A DNA stretch of 20,295 bases from a virus, in the IMG/VR virus record IMGVR_UViG_3300020478_000089, positions 1-20,295 of that record; one strand, 5' to 3'. Shown here piece after piece: positions 1-6,039 of the stretch. Position numbers and translations under genes: made by a program. Within the stretch, counting starts at the first letter, position 1, and every line of letters starts with the position of its first letter. The notes beneath the pieces are model-generated. The model ran no database searches. It was not told the origin of the DNA and saw nothing but the letters and a program-made list of their open reading frames with translations.

Positions 1-747
1 TTGAAATTTGTTTTGTTGGTCTATTGCAAAGTTTAACCAGTATCTATATTTAAAAGATACCGTAAATGTTTGAGCAGAATTAGCTTCTGAAGCATATTCT
101 ACTGCTCCTACTTTAATTGGATATGCTTCCCATAATCTAACTCCATATGTTGCTCCGTCTCTTTCCTGGGTACCTGGATCAGCACCTAGTTGCAATATAT
201 TAATTGGTGCAACATACTCATCATAATAAGAATAATTGTGTGTCATATTTGAAAAGGCAGTCTTTTGCCACATTTCAAAAAATATTCTTTCTCTCAAATA
301 CTTGTCTGTATAAAATGTCATATCTACATCTGCCATTTCATAATCGTTAACTATGTGTCTAGCAGGTCCGTTATGTTTAATTGCAACCGTCTTCATAGTT
401 CTTTCAGGCATACTTACACTTGAACAAAATGCCTGTACTCTTTTTTGTACACTTGCTTCTTTTGAAAATTTTGATAGTTTAGCTTGGTTAATCATACCAG
501 AAGAAGATTCATCTTCTTCAAAATTAGCTCTTGGTAATTCAAATACAACATAAAATCTTGCCTTACGAGCAAAACCTTCTGCTTCATTTACATATGCCTG
601 GTATCTACCTATTGTTGTTTCTGGATTGGCACCCGCTCTTTGTTTAAATCTTGGATCCCTATTAATGTTATCCATTGAACGGTCTCTTGGAATACCCAAT
701 CGGATATCCATACCAAATATTCGTTTACCGCCTCTTAAAATTGCCAT
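1..747 (-). CDS. 19: Tail tube protein, T4 gp19-like (3' end cut by window)
   Basis: The 249 visible codons have no stop before the window edge, so the C-terminus is missing. The start ATG follows an AGGTAAG ribosome site. The protein resembles the contractile-tail tube subunit: an early beta-strand segment (ARFYVVFELPR, about residues 63-73), a middle part with FFEMWQ followed by INILQLG, then a C-terminal YPIKVG stretch and FTVSFKYRYW near residue 240. These match the order of segments in T4 gp19, which is only 163 residues, so this copy is clearly longer; an extra EEDESSSG segment near residue 76 adds to it. It would polymerise as the inner tail tube. It follows two small virion-region genes behind a late promoter. 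Assignment rests on remembered family pattern. Confidence 0.8.
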   Translation of the reverse strand, partial: MAILRGGKRIFGMDIRLGIPRDRSMDNINRDPRFKQRAGANPETTIGRYQAYVNEAEGFARKARFYVVFELPRANFEEDESSSGMINQAKLSKFSKEASVQKRVQAFCSSVSMPERTMKTVAIKHNGPARHIVNDYEMADVDMTFYTDKYLRERIFFEMWQKTAFSNMTHNYSYYDEYVAPINILQLGADPGTQERDGATYGVRLWEAYPIKVGAVEYASEANSAQTFTVSFKYRYWLNFAIDQQNKFQ

Positions 748-756
748 TTTACTTAC

Positions 757-909
757 CTAGTGGTTGTCGTTTTTATTGCGTCTATTTCGCATACCCATAT
801 AATTGTCGGATGGTTCATAATTCCATTTATGTCCGTGGTGACCTCTAACATCAGCATACCACATCCTCAATCTTACTATCAACACTCTCCAAAGTGTTCT
901 TCTTGCCAT
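757..909 (-). CDS. Small basic His/Trp/Arg-rich protein, 50 aa
   Basis: This reading frame begins MARRTLWRVL and ends RRNKNDNH followed by TAG, filling nearly all of the space between the 185-residue virion gene and the tail tube gene. Its stop lies 9 bases before the tail-tube start. The product is very basic at the N-terminus, with tryptophans and a GHHGH histidine cluster in the middle. No Shine-Dalgarno site is obvious (GATAAGC precedes the ATG), so translation may depend on coupling to the gene ending 14 bases upstream. No family is recognised. Its position suggests a small virion or assembly protein, which is inference only. Confidence 0.6.
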   Translation of the reverse strand: MARRTLWRVLIVRLRMWYADVRGHHGHKWNYEPSDNYMGMRNRRNKNDNH

Positions 910-922
910 TGCTTATCAAATA

Positions 923-1480
923 TTAAATTCCTCTTCTGCTTCTACTCCAAACCGTTGTGGCTGGTTGTTTCTTAAATTGCTGTACTGGCAAGTAGACTGC
1001 CAATGCCGCTTCCGTTGCGTCTATTCTCAAAAATTGACTTCTGATATGACTATAAAGATATTTATGTAGTGTTGGTTTAACCATTGGAATATTTTTAACA
1101 GAATTGTATGATATTTGATACTTGGAAGTTCTTCCTAACTTGTCTCCTACCAAAAATCGGTCTAAACGAGATAATAAAGTAAATCTCATAGCAGGTGGCA
1201 AGTAGTGAAAGTTCATACCAACAAAACCACCTTTAATTGTGTCTAAAGGTAATACTAATGGAAAAGTGTCGTAATACGGTAAAGTCTTTTTAAATTTTGG
1301 GTCATAAAAGAATAGATTTAATCTTCCGCCCGATGGTCTACCCAATAACTGACCTTTTCTCATTAAAACACCTGCTCTTGCCTTATCAGCTATTGAAGCA
1401 ACTGCTTGTCTGTACCAGGCACCAGACTTTCTGGTGTCTCCTTGTTTCTGTACTAATGGGTCTAGTATTGATATTGCCAT
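923..1480 (-). CDS. Conserved T4-like marine phage virion-region protein, 185 aa
   Basis: The protein carries a central segment FFYDPKFKKTLPYYDTFPLV (about residues 57-76) followed by GGFVGMNFHYLPP. I recall this signature from marine T4-like phages as a putative structural protein, but I cannot assign it to a T4 gene number. The N-terminus, with QKQGDTRKSGAWYRQ, is polar and the C-terminus is arginine-rich. It is the first gene after the gp32 terminator and lies directly behind a TATAAATA late promoter, with no Shine-Dalgarno site. Late expression and a virion role fit the context and the downstream tail tube gene. Confidence 0.75.
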   Translation of the reverse strand: MAISILDPLVQKQGDTRKSGAWYRQAVASIADKARAGVLMRKGQLLGRPSGGRLNLFFYDPKFKKTLPYYDTFPLVLPLDTIKGGFVGMNFHYLPPAMRFTLLSRLDRFLVGDKLGRTSKYQISYNSVKNIPMVKPTLHKYLYSHIRSQFLRIDATEAALAVYLPVQQFKKQPATTVWSRSRRGI

Positions 1481-1487
1481 AATGCTA

Positions 1488-1495
1488 TATTTATA
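1488..1495 (-). promoter_or_regulatory. T4-type late promoter (TATAAATA)
   Basis: An exact TATAAATA octamer on the minus strand lies between the gp32 terminator and the 185-residue virion gene. In T4, this single element is recognised by gp55 with gp33 and the clamp. With usual spacing, transcription would begin only 1-3 bases before the ATG at 1480, implying a nearly leaderless message. Confidence 0.75.
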
Positions 1496-1505
1496 TTAGA
1501 AATGA

Positions 1506-1532
1506 CAAAGGGGTCCAGAAAGGACCCCTTTG
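1506..1532 (-). terminator. Rho-independent-type terminator after gp32
   Basis: A perfect 11-bp stem (CAAAGGGGTCC with GGACCCCTTTG) encloses a 5-base loop, 30 bases after the gp32 stop. The following minus-strand sequence TCATTTCT is only moderately U-rich. The placement after gp32 and before a late promoter supports termination of the gp32 message; the stem could also act for any plus-strand transcript. Confidence 0.85.
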
Positions 1533-1561
1533 CTTTAAAAGTAATGTAGGAAAGAGAGAGA

Positions 1562-2467
1562 TTATTCGTCTTCAGCGAGTTTTGAAAAATATGATAAGGT
1601 ATCATCCTCATCACCAACGCTTTTAGACGCCTCATTACTTTGTACCGAAGCAGTTTTAACTGCTTTTGTGCCAGTAGAAGGTGGGAGGTCTATCTCACTA
1701 GCAGTCTCGGTATTCTTTGAACCAGCAATCACACGATTTAATTTCTCTTTTAAATCGTCATATGATTTAAAGTTGCTAGTTTCAAGGAATGGTTTAAGAG
1801 GATATTGCTTACTCCAAATCTCTTTGATTTTTTCGTCATCACTATTGACTGGAGAAGGTGCCTCAAATTCAGATTTATCATAGTTCCAAAAACCATCAAC
1901 TTTTCTAATCTTCAATTTGAAGTTAGCACCTGACCAAAAGTCAAATGGGTTAATTGGTTTTTCATCTTCAAACGCAGGCGACATTGCTTCCGTAATCTTA
2001 TTAAATATCTTTTTACCGAATTTAAATAAGAAAACTTTTCCTTCGTTCTCTGGATGTTTAGCGTCTGATACTACATAGATGTTTGAGTAGTATGATAATT
2101 TTCTTTTTCTCTTACGAGCAATTTCTTTATCACTATCAACACCTGTGTTCCATAATCTTGTATTCTCCTCACTAACAGGATCCTTCTGACCCAATGTTGT
2201 TAGAGAGTTCTCAATATACCATCCACCTGGTCCTTGGAAAGCGTGAGACCAAACTCTTGCCCACGGCATTTCTTCTGTTTTACTAGCAGGTAGGAAACGA
2301 ATAACTGCATAACCATTTCCAGTCTTATCTAGTTCTGGTTTCCACAATCTATCGTCTTGGTATTTGTTTTTTGTCTTGGAAGCGTCCTCAGGATTGAGGT
2401 TTGCTTCTATTTGTTTTGAAAGTTTGTCAAAGTTCTTTTGACTATCTTTTAATGTTTCAAAATCCAT
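1562..2467 (-). CDS. 32: Single-stranded DNA-binding protein gp32
   Basis: The 301-residue length equals that of T4 gp32. The order of parts matches: a short N-terminal region for cooperative binding, a core containing RFLPASKTEEMPWARVW (from residue 57), a basic KRKRKLSYYSN stretch (about 119-129) like the T4 LAST/basic motif region, and an acidic C-terminal tail ending DEDDTLSYFSKLAEDE for partner proteins. It coats ssDNA during replication and recombination. Unusually there is no cysteine at all; T4 gp32 uses one histidine and three cysteines to bind zinc, so this copy has lost the zinc site although a His remains at 75. The gene has its own leader with two promoters, a strong AAAGGAG site and a terminator, as an autoregulated monocistronic unit would. 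Confidence 0.95.
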   Translation of the reverse strand: MDFETLKDSQKNFDKLSKQIEANLNPEDASKTKNKYQDDRLWKPELDKTGNGYAVIRFLPASKTEEMPWARVWSHAFQGPGGWYIENSLTTLGQKDPVSEENTRLWNTGVDSDKEIARKRKRKLSYYSNIYVVSDAKHPENEGKVFLFKFGKKIFNKITEAMSPAFEDEKPINPFDFWSGANFKLKIRKVDGFWNYDKSEFEAPSPVNSDDEKIKEIWSKQYPLKPFLETSNFKSYDDLKEKLNRVIAGSKNTETASEIDLPPSTGTKAVKTASVQSNEASKSVGDEDDTLSYFSKLAEDE

Positions 2468-2489
2468 AATTTTCTCCTTTGTATGTATT

Positions 2490-2536
2490 TCGTATTTGTA
2501 TTTTCGTATTTAAGTATCATAATATAAATCGTATTT
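2490..2536 (-). promoter_or_regulatory. gp32 leader with AAATACGA repeats (candidate translational operator)
   Basis: The untranslated leader of gp32 holds three exact copies of AAATACGA (minus strand; 2490-2497, 2504-2511, 2529-2536) plus further partial AAATAC units. It is A/U-rich and appears unstructured up to the ribosome site. In T4, gp32 represses its own translation by binding cooperatively to an unstructured A/U-rich leader with short repeats. The same role here is inference from arrangement. Confidence 0.5.
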
Positions 2537-2545
2537 CAATAATAG

Positions 2546-2553
2546 TATTTATA
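2546..2553 (-). promoter_or_regulatory. T4-type late promoter upstream of gp32
   Basis: An exact TATAAATA octamer on the minus strand, nested in a perfect short inverted repeat (AGTATT-ATA-AATACT, 2544-2558). It would give a gp32 leader of roughly 70-75 bases. T4 gp32 is likewise transcribed from both earlier and late promoters. Confidence 0.65.
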
Positions 2554-2575
2554 ATACTTTTATACCATTATTAAC

Positions 2576-2604
2576 AATATAACACATTCTACAACCTTTG
2601 TCAA
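2576..2604 (-). promoter_or_regulatory. Sigma70-type promoter P1 (gp32)
   Basis: TTGACA (2599-2604) and TATATT (2576-2581), separated by 17 bases, in the gap between gp59 and gp32. The expected start near 2569 gives a leader of about 100 bases containing the AAATACGA repeats. Confidence 0.7.
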
Positions 2605-2613
2605 TAGTCCGTG

Positions 2614-3219
2614 CTATGTTAATTCTTCTTTTATTATCAATTTCATCTGCGTTCTATTATATCGTATAAATGGCAGATATTTCTTTATTCTTTTACTAAA
2701 AACTGGCCAAACTACGCTTTCCACAATGTCTTTATCCCATTTTTTAATGAAATCAAGGAAGTTTTCAAATACGCAAAAAGTCTGATAACTAATTTTTTTA
2801 GATGAGAGAAGTTTGAAAAATGGTGGATGTTGGCCTCTATCAACCAGAAACAAATCATCAAACTTAATGTTGTTATTATCCAAAGTATCCCTAATAATCC
2901 TACACTCACTCCTAAAATTATAACTAAAACTATCTTTATAAGCTCTATGAGAAATATAGTTATCGGTACCATCTTGCTTGGCAAGATTTCCAATCCACGC
3001 TTTATCACTAACCAAGAAGTTCGCAACAAAGAAATCAAGTGCTTGGTCAGCGTCATATTTTTTAGATAGTTTATGAAAGAAGTATCTATCATTTCGTTTT
3101 GTAAATGTCTCCAGTTTGCAATTAACTTTACCACCATATTGAAAGTAATCGTAAGTCTTGGTAGTAAAATGTAGTTTTACTGCCAACCATATTTTAAAAA
3201 CTTCAAATCCACCATACAT
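2614..3219 (-). CDS. 59: gp59-like loader of the replicative helicase
   Basis: The 201-residue protein resembles T4 gp59 (217 residues) over most of its length. The clearest stretch is RNDRYFFHKLSKKYDADQAL (about residues 42-61) followed by FFVANFLVSDKAWIGNL, where T4 has RRDKYFFQKLSEKY and LVANQDAWIGDI. A later FFKLLSSKKISYQTF parallels T4 FKLLQSNIISFETF. gp59 binds fork DNA and gp32 and loads the gp41 helicase. It is followed directly by the gp32 gene, as the two functions would suggest, and starts one base after the thyX stop codon. An overlapping 141-codon frame (2712-3137) is a shadow. Confidence 0.88.
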   Translation of the reverse strand: MYGGFEVFKIWLAVKLHFTTKTYDYFQYGGKVNCKLETFTKRNDRYFFHKLSKKYDADQALDFFVANFLVSDKAWIGNLAKQDGTDNYISHRAYKDSFSYNFRSECRIIRDTLDNNNIKFDDLFLVDRGQHPPFFKLLSSKKISYQTFCVFENFLDFIKKWDKDIVESVVWPVFSKRIKKYLPFIRYNRTQMKLIIKEELT

Positions 3220-3220
3220 A

Positions 3221-3856
3221 TTATACTAACTCTGGTCGTTCTATCAAATATTTAGTACAAATAGGAAAATGCTCTTGCATATGTTTAACTATTTGTTCCG
3301 CTACTCTTCCTGTTTCTTTTTGTGCGTTTGGTTTAATTCTTAAATTACATACTCTACTAAAAGCATATACACTACCAGACCATATCCATTCGGTCATAGT
3401 ATTTTGTGGGAGTACCATACGAGCCATTTCAGGAGCAATACCTTCTTCTAACATATCATTATAAGTTTCTAATGCAACATTAACAGCGTGGTTAATATCA
3501 TATTTTATAATCTTATCACCTGAACCTTGTTTAATAGATTTATCTGGTCTACTTCTCCACTCGTCTGTCATATAAAATTCTGGTTTATCATCTATGTATC
3601 TTCTACTCACTTCGTTCCAAGCTAAACCTACTTGATGTTTAACTAATTGTCTTGCAACAAATATAGGTGCTTTAATTCTAAATGACATTGTAGCGTGAGC
3701 AAAAGGTGACCAATGACCCCACAATGCCAAGTACTTAATTAACTTGTCATCTTTGGCGTCTAATTTGCCTTTTTTAACTTTTGCAAAGGACACTCTAGCA
3801 GCATTTACTACTGACATATCATTGCCCATTTTATTTACAAAAGCTACTTCTATCAT
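3221..3856 (-). CDS. thyX: Flavin-dependent thymidylate synthase ThyX
   Basis: At 211 residues it has the usual ThyX size. Features include HWSPFAHATMSF (48-59), the signature region RQLVKHQ...NEVSRRY (69-87) and FSRVCNLR near residue 166. ThyX makes dTMP from dUMP using FAD, NADPH and methylene-tetrahydrofolate, supplying thymidine for AT-rich phage DNA. The canonical signature is RHR-X7-S; here it reads KHQ and has eight residues before the serine, a variant I recall from marine phages. The start overlaps the gp33 stop as ATGA. It sits between gp33 and gp59, replacing the T4 order in which those two genes are neighbours. Confidence 0.93.
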   Translation of the reverse strand: MIEVAFVNKMGNDMSVVNAARVSFAKVKKGKLDAKDDKLIKYLALWGHWSPFAHATMSFRIKAPIFVARQLVKHQVGLAWNEVSRRYIDDKPEFYMTDEWRSRPDKSIKQGSGDKIIKYDINHAVNVALETYNDMLEEGIAPEMARMVLPQNTMTEWIWSGSVYAFSRVCNLRIKPNAQKETGRVAEQIVKHMQEHFPICTKYLIERPELV

Positions 3857-4065
3857 AATGGTAATTCTGAAGTTTTAGGTAATAGATTAAGTTTCTGACA
3901 CTCTATTTCTAACTTTTCTTTTAATGCCTTATTGCATAAAGGACCTACCGTGGAAGTGTCTATGTTTCTTTCCTCACAATACCCAATAATGGCATCCATA
4001 TAGGATATACCTTTATGTTCTTTCTTGTAAGTTTCTATCTCTAAACTAAATTGTTTTGAGTTCAT
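3853..4065 (-). CDS. 33: gp33-like late transcription co-activator
   Basis: A 70-residue protein corresponding to the C-terminal two thirds of T4 gp33 (112 residues). GISYMDAIIGYCEERNID (about 19-36) aligns with T4 MSYLEATTAFLEENSIPE. It ends in a short TSELPL tail where T4 gp33 has the clamp-binding NTLDFLL. gp33 bridges host RNA polymerase and the gp45 sliding clamp to activate late promoters. The assignment is supported by proximity to gp59 and gp32 and by TATAAATA elements nearby. Promoter P2 would start transcription at or within a base of the ATG, and no Shine-Dalgarno site is present, so the message may be leaderless. Confidence 0.75.
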   Translation of the reverse strand: MNSKQFSLEIETYKKEHKGISYMDAIIGYCEERNIDTSTVGPLCNKALKEKLEIECQKLNLLPKTSELPL

Positions 4066-4071
4066 AGTACT

Positions 4072-4099
4072 ACTATATCATATTCCTATGGAAAGTCAA
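4072..4099 (-). promoter_or_regulatory. Sigma70-type promoter P2 (gp33-thyX-gp59)
   Basis: TTGACT (4094-4099) and TATAGT (4072-4077), with a 16-base spacer. Its upstream flank TAGGTGC is identical to that of promoter P3. The predicted start coincides with the gp33 ATG at 4065. Confidence 0.65.
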
Positions 4100-4103
4100 G
4101 CAC

Positions 4104-4364
4104 CTATCTATTTAATTTAGCTGCCTTTATAGCGGTAGGGTCCATTTCATATTCACCACACGCAATAGAACCTATCATCTTATTAGAACCTTCCTGTGCT
4201 AGTGTCATTAACAATCCAGTATATAATGACGGATAATTGAAGGTAACGAAATCTGTACATTCTTTAAGTGTTTCAAACTTATATCCTGGATGATGTCTAA
4301 CTTCATCTGGTTGTCCAGACGCAATTAGAATAGCGATTATCATAAAAAAAGTTTCTTTTAACAT
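4104..4364 (-). CDS. Small exported or membrane-anchored protein, 86 aa
   Basis: The N-terminus MLKETFFMIIAILIASGQ is a hydrophobic signal-like segment, followed by a soluble part with two cysteines (about 36 and 69) that could form a disulphide outside the cytoplasm. No family is recognised. It is the last gene of the P3 unit and starts just after the tmRNA coding piece, with an AGGA element upstream in what may be the tmRNA 3' trailer, so tmRNA processing could affect its translation. Confidence 0.65.
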   Translation of the reverse strand: MLKETFFMIIAILIASGQPDEVRHHPGYKFETLKECTDFVTFNYPSLYTGLLMTLAQEGSNKMIGSIACGEYEMDPTAIKAAKLNR

Positions 4365-4379
4365 TTTAGTGTTGTCCTG

Positions 4380-4545
4380 TGTGGTTAAAGGTGGACTTCT
4401 GTTGCCAAGTGTCCACCAAACTCCGTCACCTATTAACTAGGCGGCAAGGGCAAATGTATTATTGCCAGTTAAAAATGAGTTTTAAGTTCTCCAACTATTA
4501 ATCTCCAATGTTCTTTAATCTGTGAATCGAACCTCTATCACCCCC
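4380..4545 (-). ncRNA. ssrA: tmRNA coding piece
   Basis: It starts with GGGGGTG, the 5' acceptor strand, probably made by RNase P. An H-type pseudoknot is visible: AGTT/AACT (4496-4493 with 4488-4485), whose GGAG loop provides GAG to pair with CTC at 4479-4477. The tag frame follows about ten bases later, then a 7-bp hairpin GGTGGAC/GTCCACC (4417-4390). The 3' end is not defined by the sequence. Confidence 0.8.
4437..4466 (-). other. tmRNA tag reading frame (GNNTFALAA, stop TAG)
   Basis: The frame GGC-AAT-AAT-ACA-TTT-GCC-CTT-GCC-GCC-TAG encodes GNNTFALAA, ending like known degradation tags (E. coli ANDENYALAA). The resume codon is inferred to be GGC because it starts about ten bases after the pseudoknot and has A at position -4. 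The frame stays open four codons further upstream (back to AAC at 4481), so a slightly longer tag is possible. Confidence 0.75.
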
Positions 4546-4579
4546 TATAAGCACACACCAATAGTGTGTTTAAAGTGAT

Positions 4580-4639
4580 TGGTGGAGGTGCTGGGAATTG
4601 CACCCAGGTCTTCTCCAGTTATTACAACACTTTCAACGA
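4580..4639 (-). ncRNA. ssrA: tmRNA acceptor piece
   Basis: This segment holds the 3' strand of the piece-joining helix (AGTGTT 4631-4626, TAA 4621-4619, CTG 4618-4616), the T-arm and the 3' acceptor strand with CCA. The helix pairs with CAG 4522-4520, TTA 4518-4516 and AACATT 4512-4507 in the coding piece. The T-loop reads TGCAATT, with G where position 55 is normally T. It begins right after the stop codon of the lipoprotein gene. Confidence 0.85.
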
Positions 4640-4834
4640 CTAATTCTTTTCAATTTGTTTGCAAGTTTCTTTGTTAGCTTGTAATGGTAAATTTTTATCG
4701 TGTATCCATACATATGAATATACCACTTCATCACCTTTAATCATACATTTCTTTCCTAGTTTAACACTAGGAGTTTTTATGCTACAGGCACTAACAAAAA
4801 ATATTGCAATCAAAAACAATCCAATTGTTTTCAT
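4640..4834 (-). CDS. Small lipoprotein, 64 aa
   Basis: The start is placed at the ATG (4834) with a good AAAGGAAAT site; the frame extends upstream only to a TTG. The product has a lipoprotein signal, MKTIGLFLIAIFFVSAC, with lipidated Cys17, and a mature part of about 48 residues with two further cysteines (30 and 58). It should be anchored in a membrane of the host envelope. No family is recognised. Its stop codon abuts the tmRNA acceptor piece. Confidence 0.7.
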   Translation of the reverse strand: MKTIGLFLIAIFFVSACSIKTPSVKLGKKCMIKGDEVVYSYVWIHDKNLPLQANKETCKQIEKN

Positions 4835-4841
4835 ATTTCCT

Positions 4842-5222
4842 TTATTTAAATCCTTTTTCAAGTTCTTCTACTCTTTTATAGTCAAATAAGTTATACATTA
4901 AACACTTATCTATTCCATCTGGAGTTTCTACACTAGAAACAAAGACATCTTTGTCTTTTTTCTTATAACCTTGTATCATATATACAGGTTCTCCATCTGG
5001 TACCCCACCTTTTCTTCCAATTCCAACACTTACTATTTCAAAGTTATTATGTTCTAGCCACTTTGTCATATCGTCATAAGAGGCACATAATATCGGTGCT
5101 GTAGTTTGAAAAAATATACTTTCGTTGTGGTCAGCTTTTACTGACTTAAATCCTAATAGTACCATAATTGATACTAACACAACTATAATCCATTTCTCTA
5201 TGGGATTGTGAAATATGTTCAT
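4842..5222 (-). CDS. Exported protein of unknown function, 126 aa
   Basis: A membrane or signal segment (IIVVLVSIMVLLGF, about residues 12-25) ends in KSVKAD, a plausible signal peptidase site. The mature part contains APILCASYDDMTKWLEHNNF (about 42-61), VSVGIGRKGGVPDGEP and a second cysteine in IDKCLMYNLF. I recall similar sequences as hypothetical proteins in marine phages. The ribosome site AAGGAAAAATTAG precedes the ATG. It lies between the nuclease and a lipoprotein in the P3 unit. The 78-base gap upstream shows nothing notable. Confidence 0.7.
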   Translation of the reverse strand: MNIFHNPIEKWIIVVLVSIMVLLGFKSVKADHNESIFFQTTAPILCASYDDMTKWLEHNNFEIVSVGIGRKGGVPDGEPVYMIQGYKKKDKDVFVSSVETPDGIDKCLMYNLFDYKRVEELEKGFK

Positions 5223-5300
5223 CTAATTTTTCCTTAATTAGACAGAAACAACTCACTTCGTTAACTAATAATTATTTGACTTCTGCTCTATTGTTTTATT

Positions 5301-5987
5301 TTACTTACGCAAGGCCATAACGCCTTCGTAATATTTATAAAAACTTTTTATAGATTTGTCTAATTCCTCGTAATAATCTTTAGGATTTTTTATCCACTCT
5401 TGCATTGAACCATCTTCCCCAGCGATAAGGACAACTATCTGTTCTATCGGTTTACCGAATAGCTCCTCATACATAACTGCATAAGCAGTACATTGAAGAA
5501 AGTAGTTATCAACCCAATCTTCAATCTTCTCTTTGTTCGCTGTTTTAAAGTCAATCGTTGATAGTTTGCCTCTATACTCAGCAATACAATCAGTTTGACC
5601 TGCCAATGTCAACTTTTTACTATACATTATCGCTTCAATCAAATGTATATTGTCAATATTGTCTAGGTAGGGTTTCATAAGTCTAAACAGACCTAATGGT
5701 AATACAGAAGTCTCACCAGGCGTTTCGCCTTTTAAATAGTTCTCAACTAATGTGTGAGTAGATTTACCTCTTTTAGCAGCTCGTCTCATTTCAAAGTTCG
5801 CTACATCTTCTCCAATATTAGCTCTCCAGGCCTTTAGACCATCTGATTTTCTAATATTTAGGATTGAGGTTACTGATGGATAGTTCTTGCCATCTATCTC
5901 GTAAAATCTGAAACCATCTTGGTTCCGACCTTTAGTAGTTGGAAGAAGTGATTTATTCACATCAACAAATTTAAATTCTTTAGCCAT
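5301..5987 (-). CDS. PD-(D/E)XK exonuclease (RecB/MGME1-like)
   Basis: The start is set at the ATG at 5987 (MAKEFKF) because it has an AAGGAG site and the upstream ATG at 6008 would precede the predicted transcription start of P3. The 228-residue protein has nuclease motifs in order: GKSTHTLVE (75-82), E118, TDC with D133, IDFKTA with D146 and K148, and QCTAYA (165-170). These form the metal-binding site of PD-(D/E)XK exonucleases related to mitochondrial MGME1. A role in DNA degradation or replication and recombination is likely. It is the first gene of the P3 unit, which also holds the tmRNA. Confidence 0.85.
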   Translation of the reverse strand: MAKEFKFVDVNKSLLPTTKGRNQDGFRFYEIDGKNYPSVTSILNIRKSDGLKAWRANIGEDVANFEMRRAAKRGKSTHTLVENYLKGETPGETSVLPLGLFRLMKPYLDNIDNIHLIEAIMYSKKLTLAGQTDCIAEYRGKLSTIDFKTANKEKIEDWVDNYFLQCTAYAVMYEELFGKPIEQIVVLIAGEDGSMQEWIKNPKDYYEELDKSIKSFYKYYEGVMALRK

Positions 5988-6010
5988 TATATTACTCCTT
6001 AATTTCAATC

Positions 6011-6039
6011 ATTATATCATCACACGAGCACAATGTCAA
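6011..6039 (-). promoter_or_regulatory. Consensus sigma70 promoter P3
   Basis: TTGACA (6034-6039) and TATAAT (6011-6016) with exactly 17 bases between. Expected start near 6004, giving a 17-base leader with AAGGAG before the nuclease ATG. The upstream flank TAGGTGC matches promoter P2. The gap 6040-6106 up to the endolysin stop shows no clear terminator. Confidence 0.88.

Larger units (their letters stand above)
4380..4639 (-). ncRNA. ssrA: Circularly permuted two-piece tmRNA
   Basis: On the minus strand the tRNA 3' half comes first: a T-arm (CTGGG-TGCAATT-CCCAG, 4607-4591), then CACCTCC, discriminator A and an encoded CCA ending at 4580. A 34-base spacer follows (4579-4546), containing a 6-bp hairpin. 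Next comes the 5' half starting GGGGGTG at 4545, which pairs with all seven acceptor bases and gives a G3:U70 pair, the alanyl-tRNA synthetase identity element. After a D-loop-like GGTTCGATTC there is a helix linking both pieces, a small pseudoknot, a tag frame ending in ALAA, and a strong hairpin (4417-4390). This gene order is the permuted ssrA of alphaproteobacteria. The RNA frees stalled ribosomes and tags their products for proteolysis. Exact outer ends are estimated. It lies inside the P3 operon. Confidence 0.9.

Noticed and set aside
2712-3137. 141-codon minus-strand frame inside gp59
   Set aside because: Overlaps gp59 in another frame and has no ribosome site or recognisable motif.
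4546-4579. Spacer hairpin (ACACAC/GTGTGT) as a terminator
   Set aside because: It lies between the two tmRNA pieces, where permuted ssrA genes have a removed spacer, and no U-run follows.
4835-4861. TTG-started extension of the 64-residue lipoprotein
   Set aside because: It would put charged residues before the signal peptide and overlap the previous gene; ATG 4834 has a good ribosome site.
5332-5339. TATAAATA on the minus strand inside the nuclease gene
   Set aside because: Located in the last part of a coding region with no late-type gene right after it; probably chance in AT-rich DNA, though the P3 unit's last genes could use it.
5988-6008. Seven-residue N-terminal extension of the nuclease (ATG at 6008)
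   Set aside because: The ATG lies upstream of the start predicted for P3 and lacks a ribosome site, while ATG 5987 has AAGGAG.
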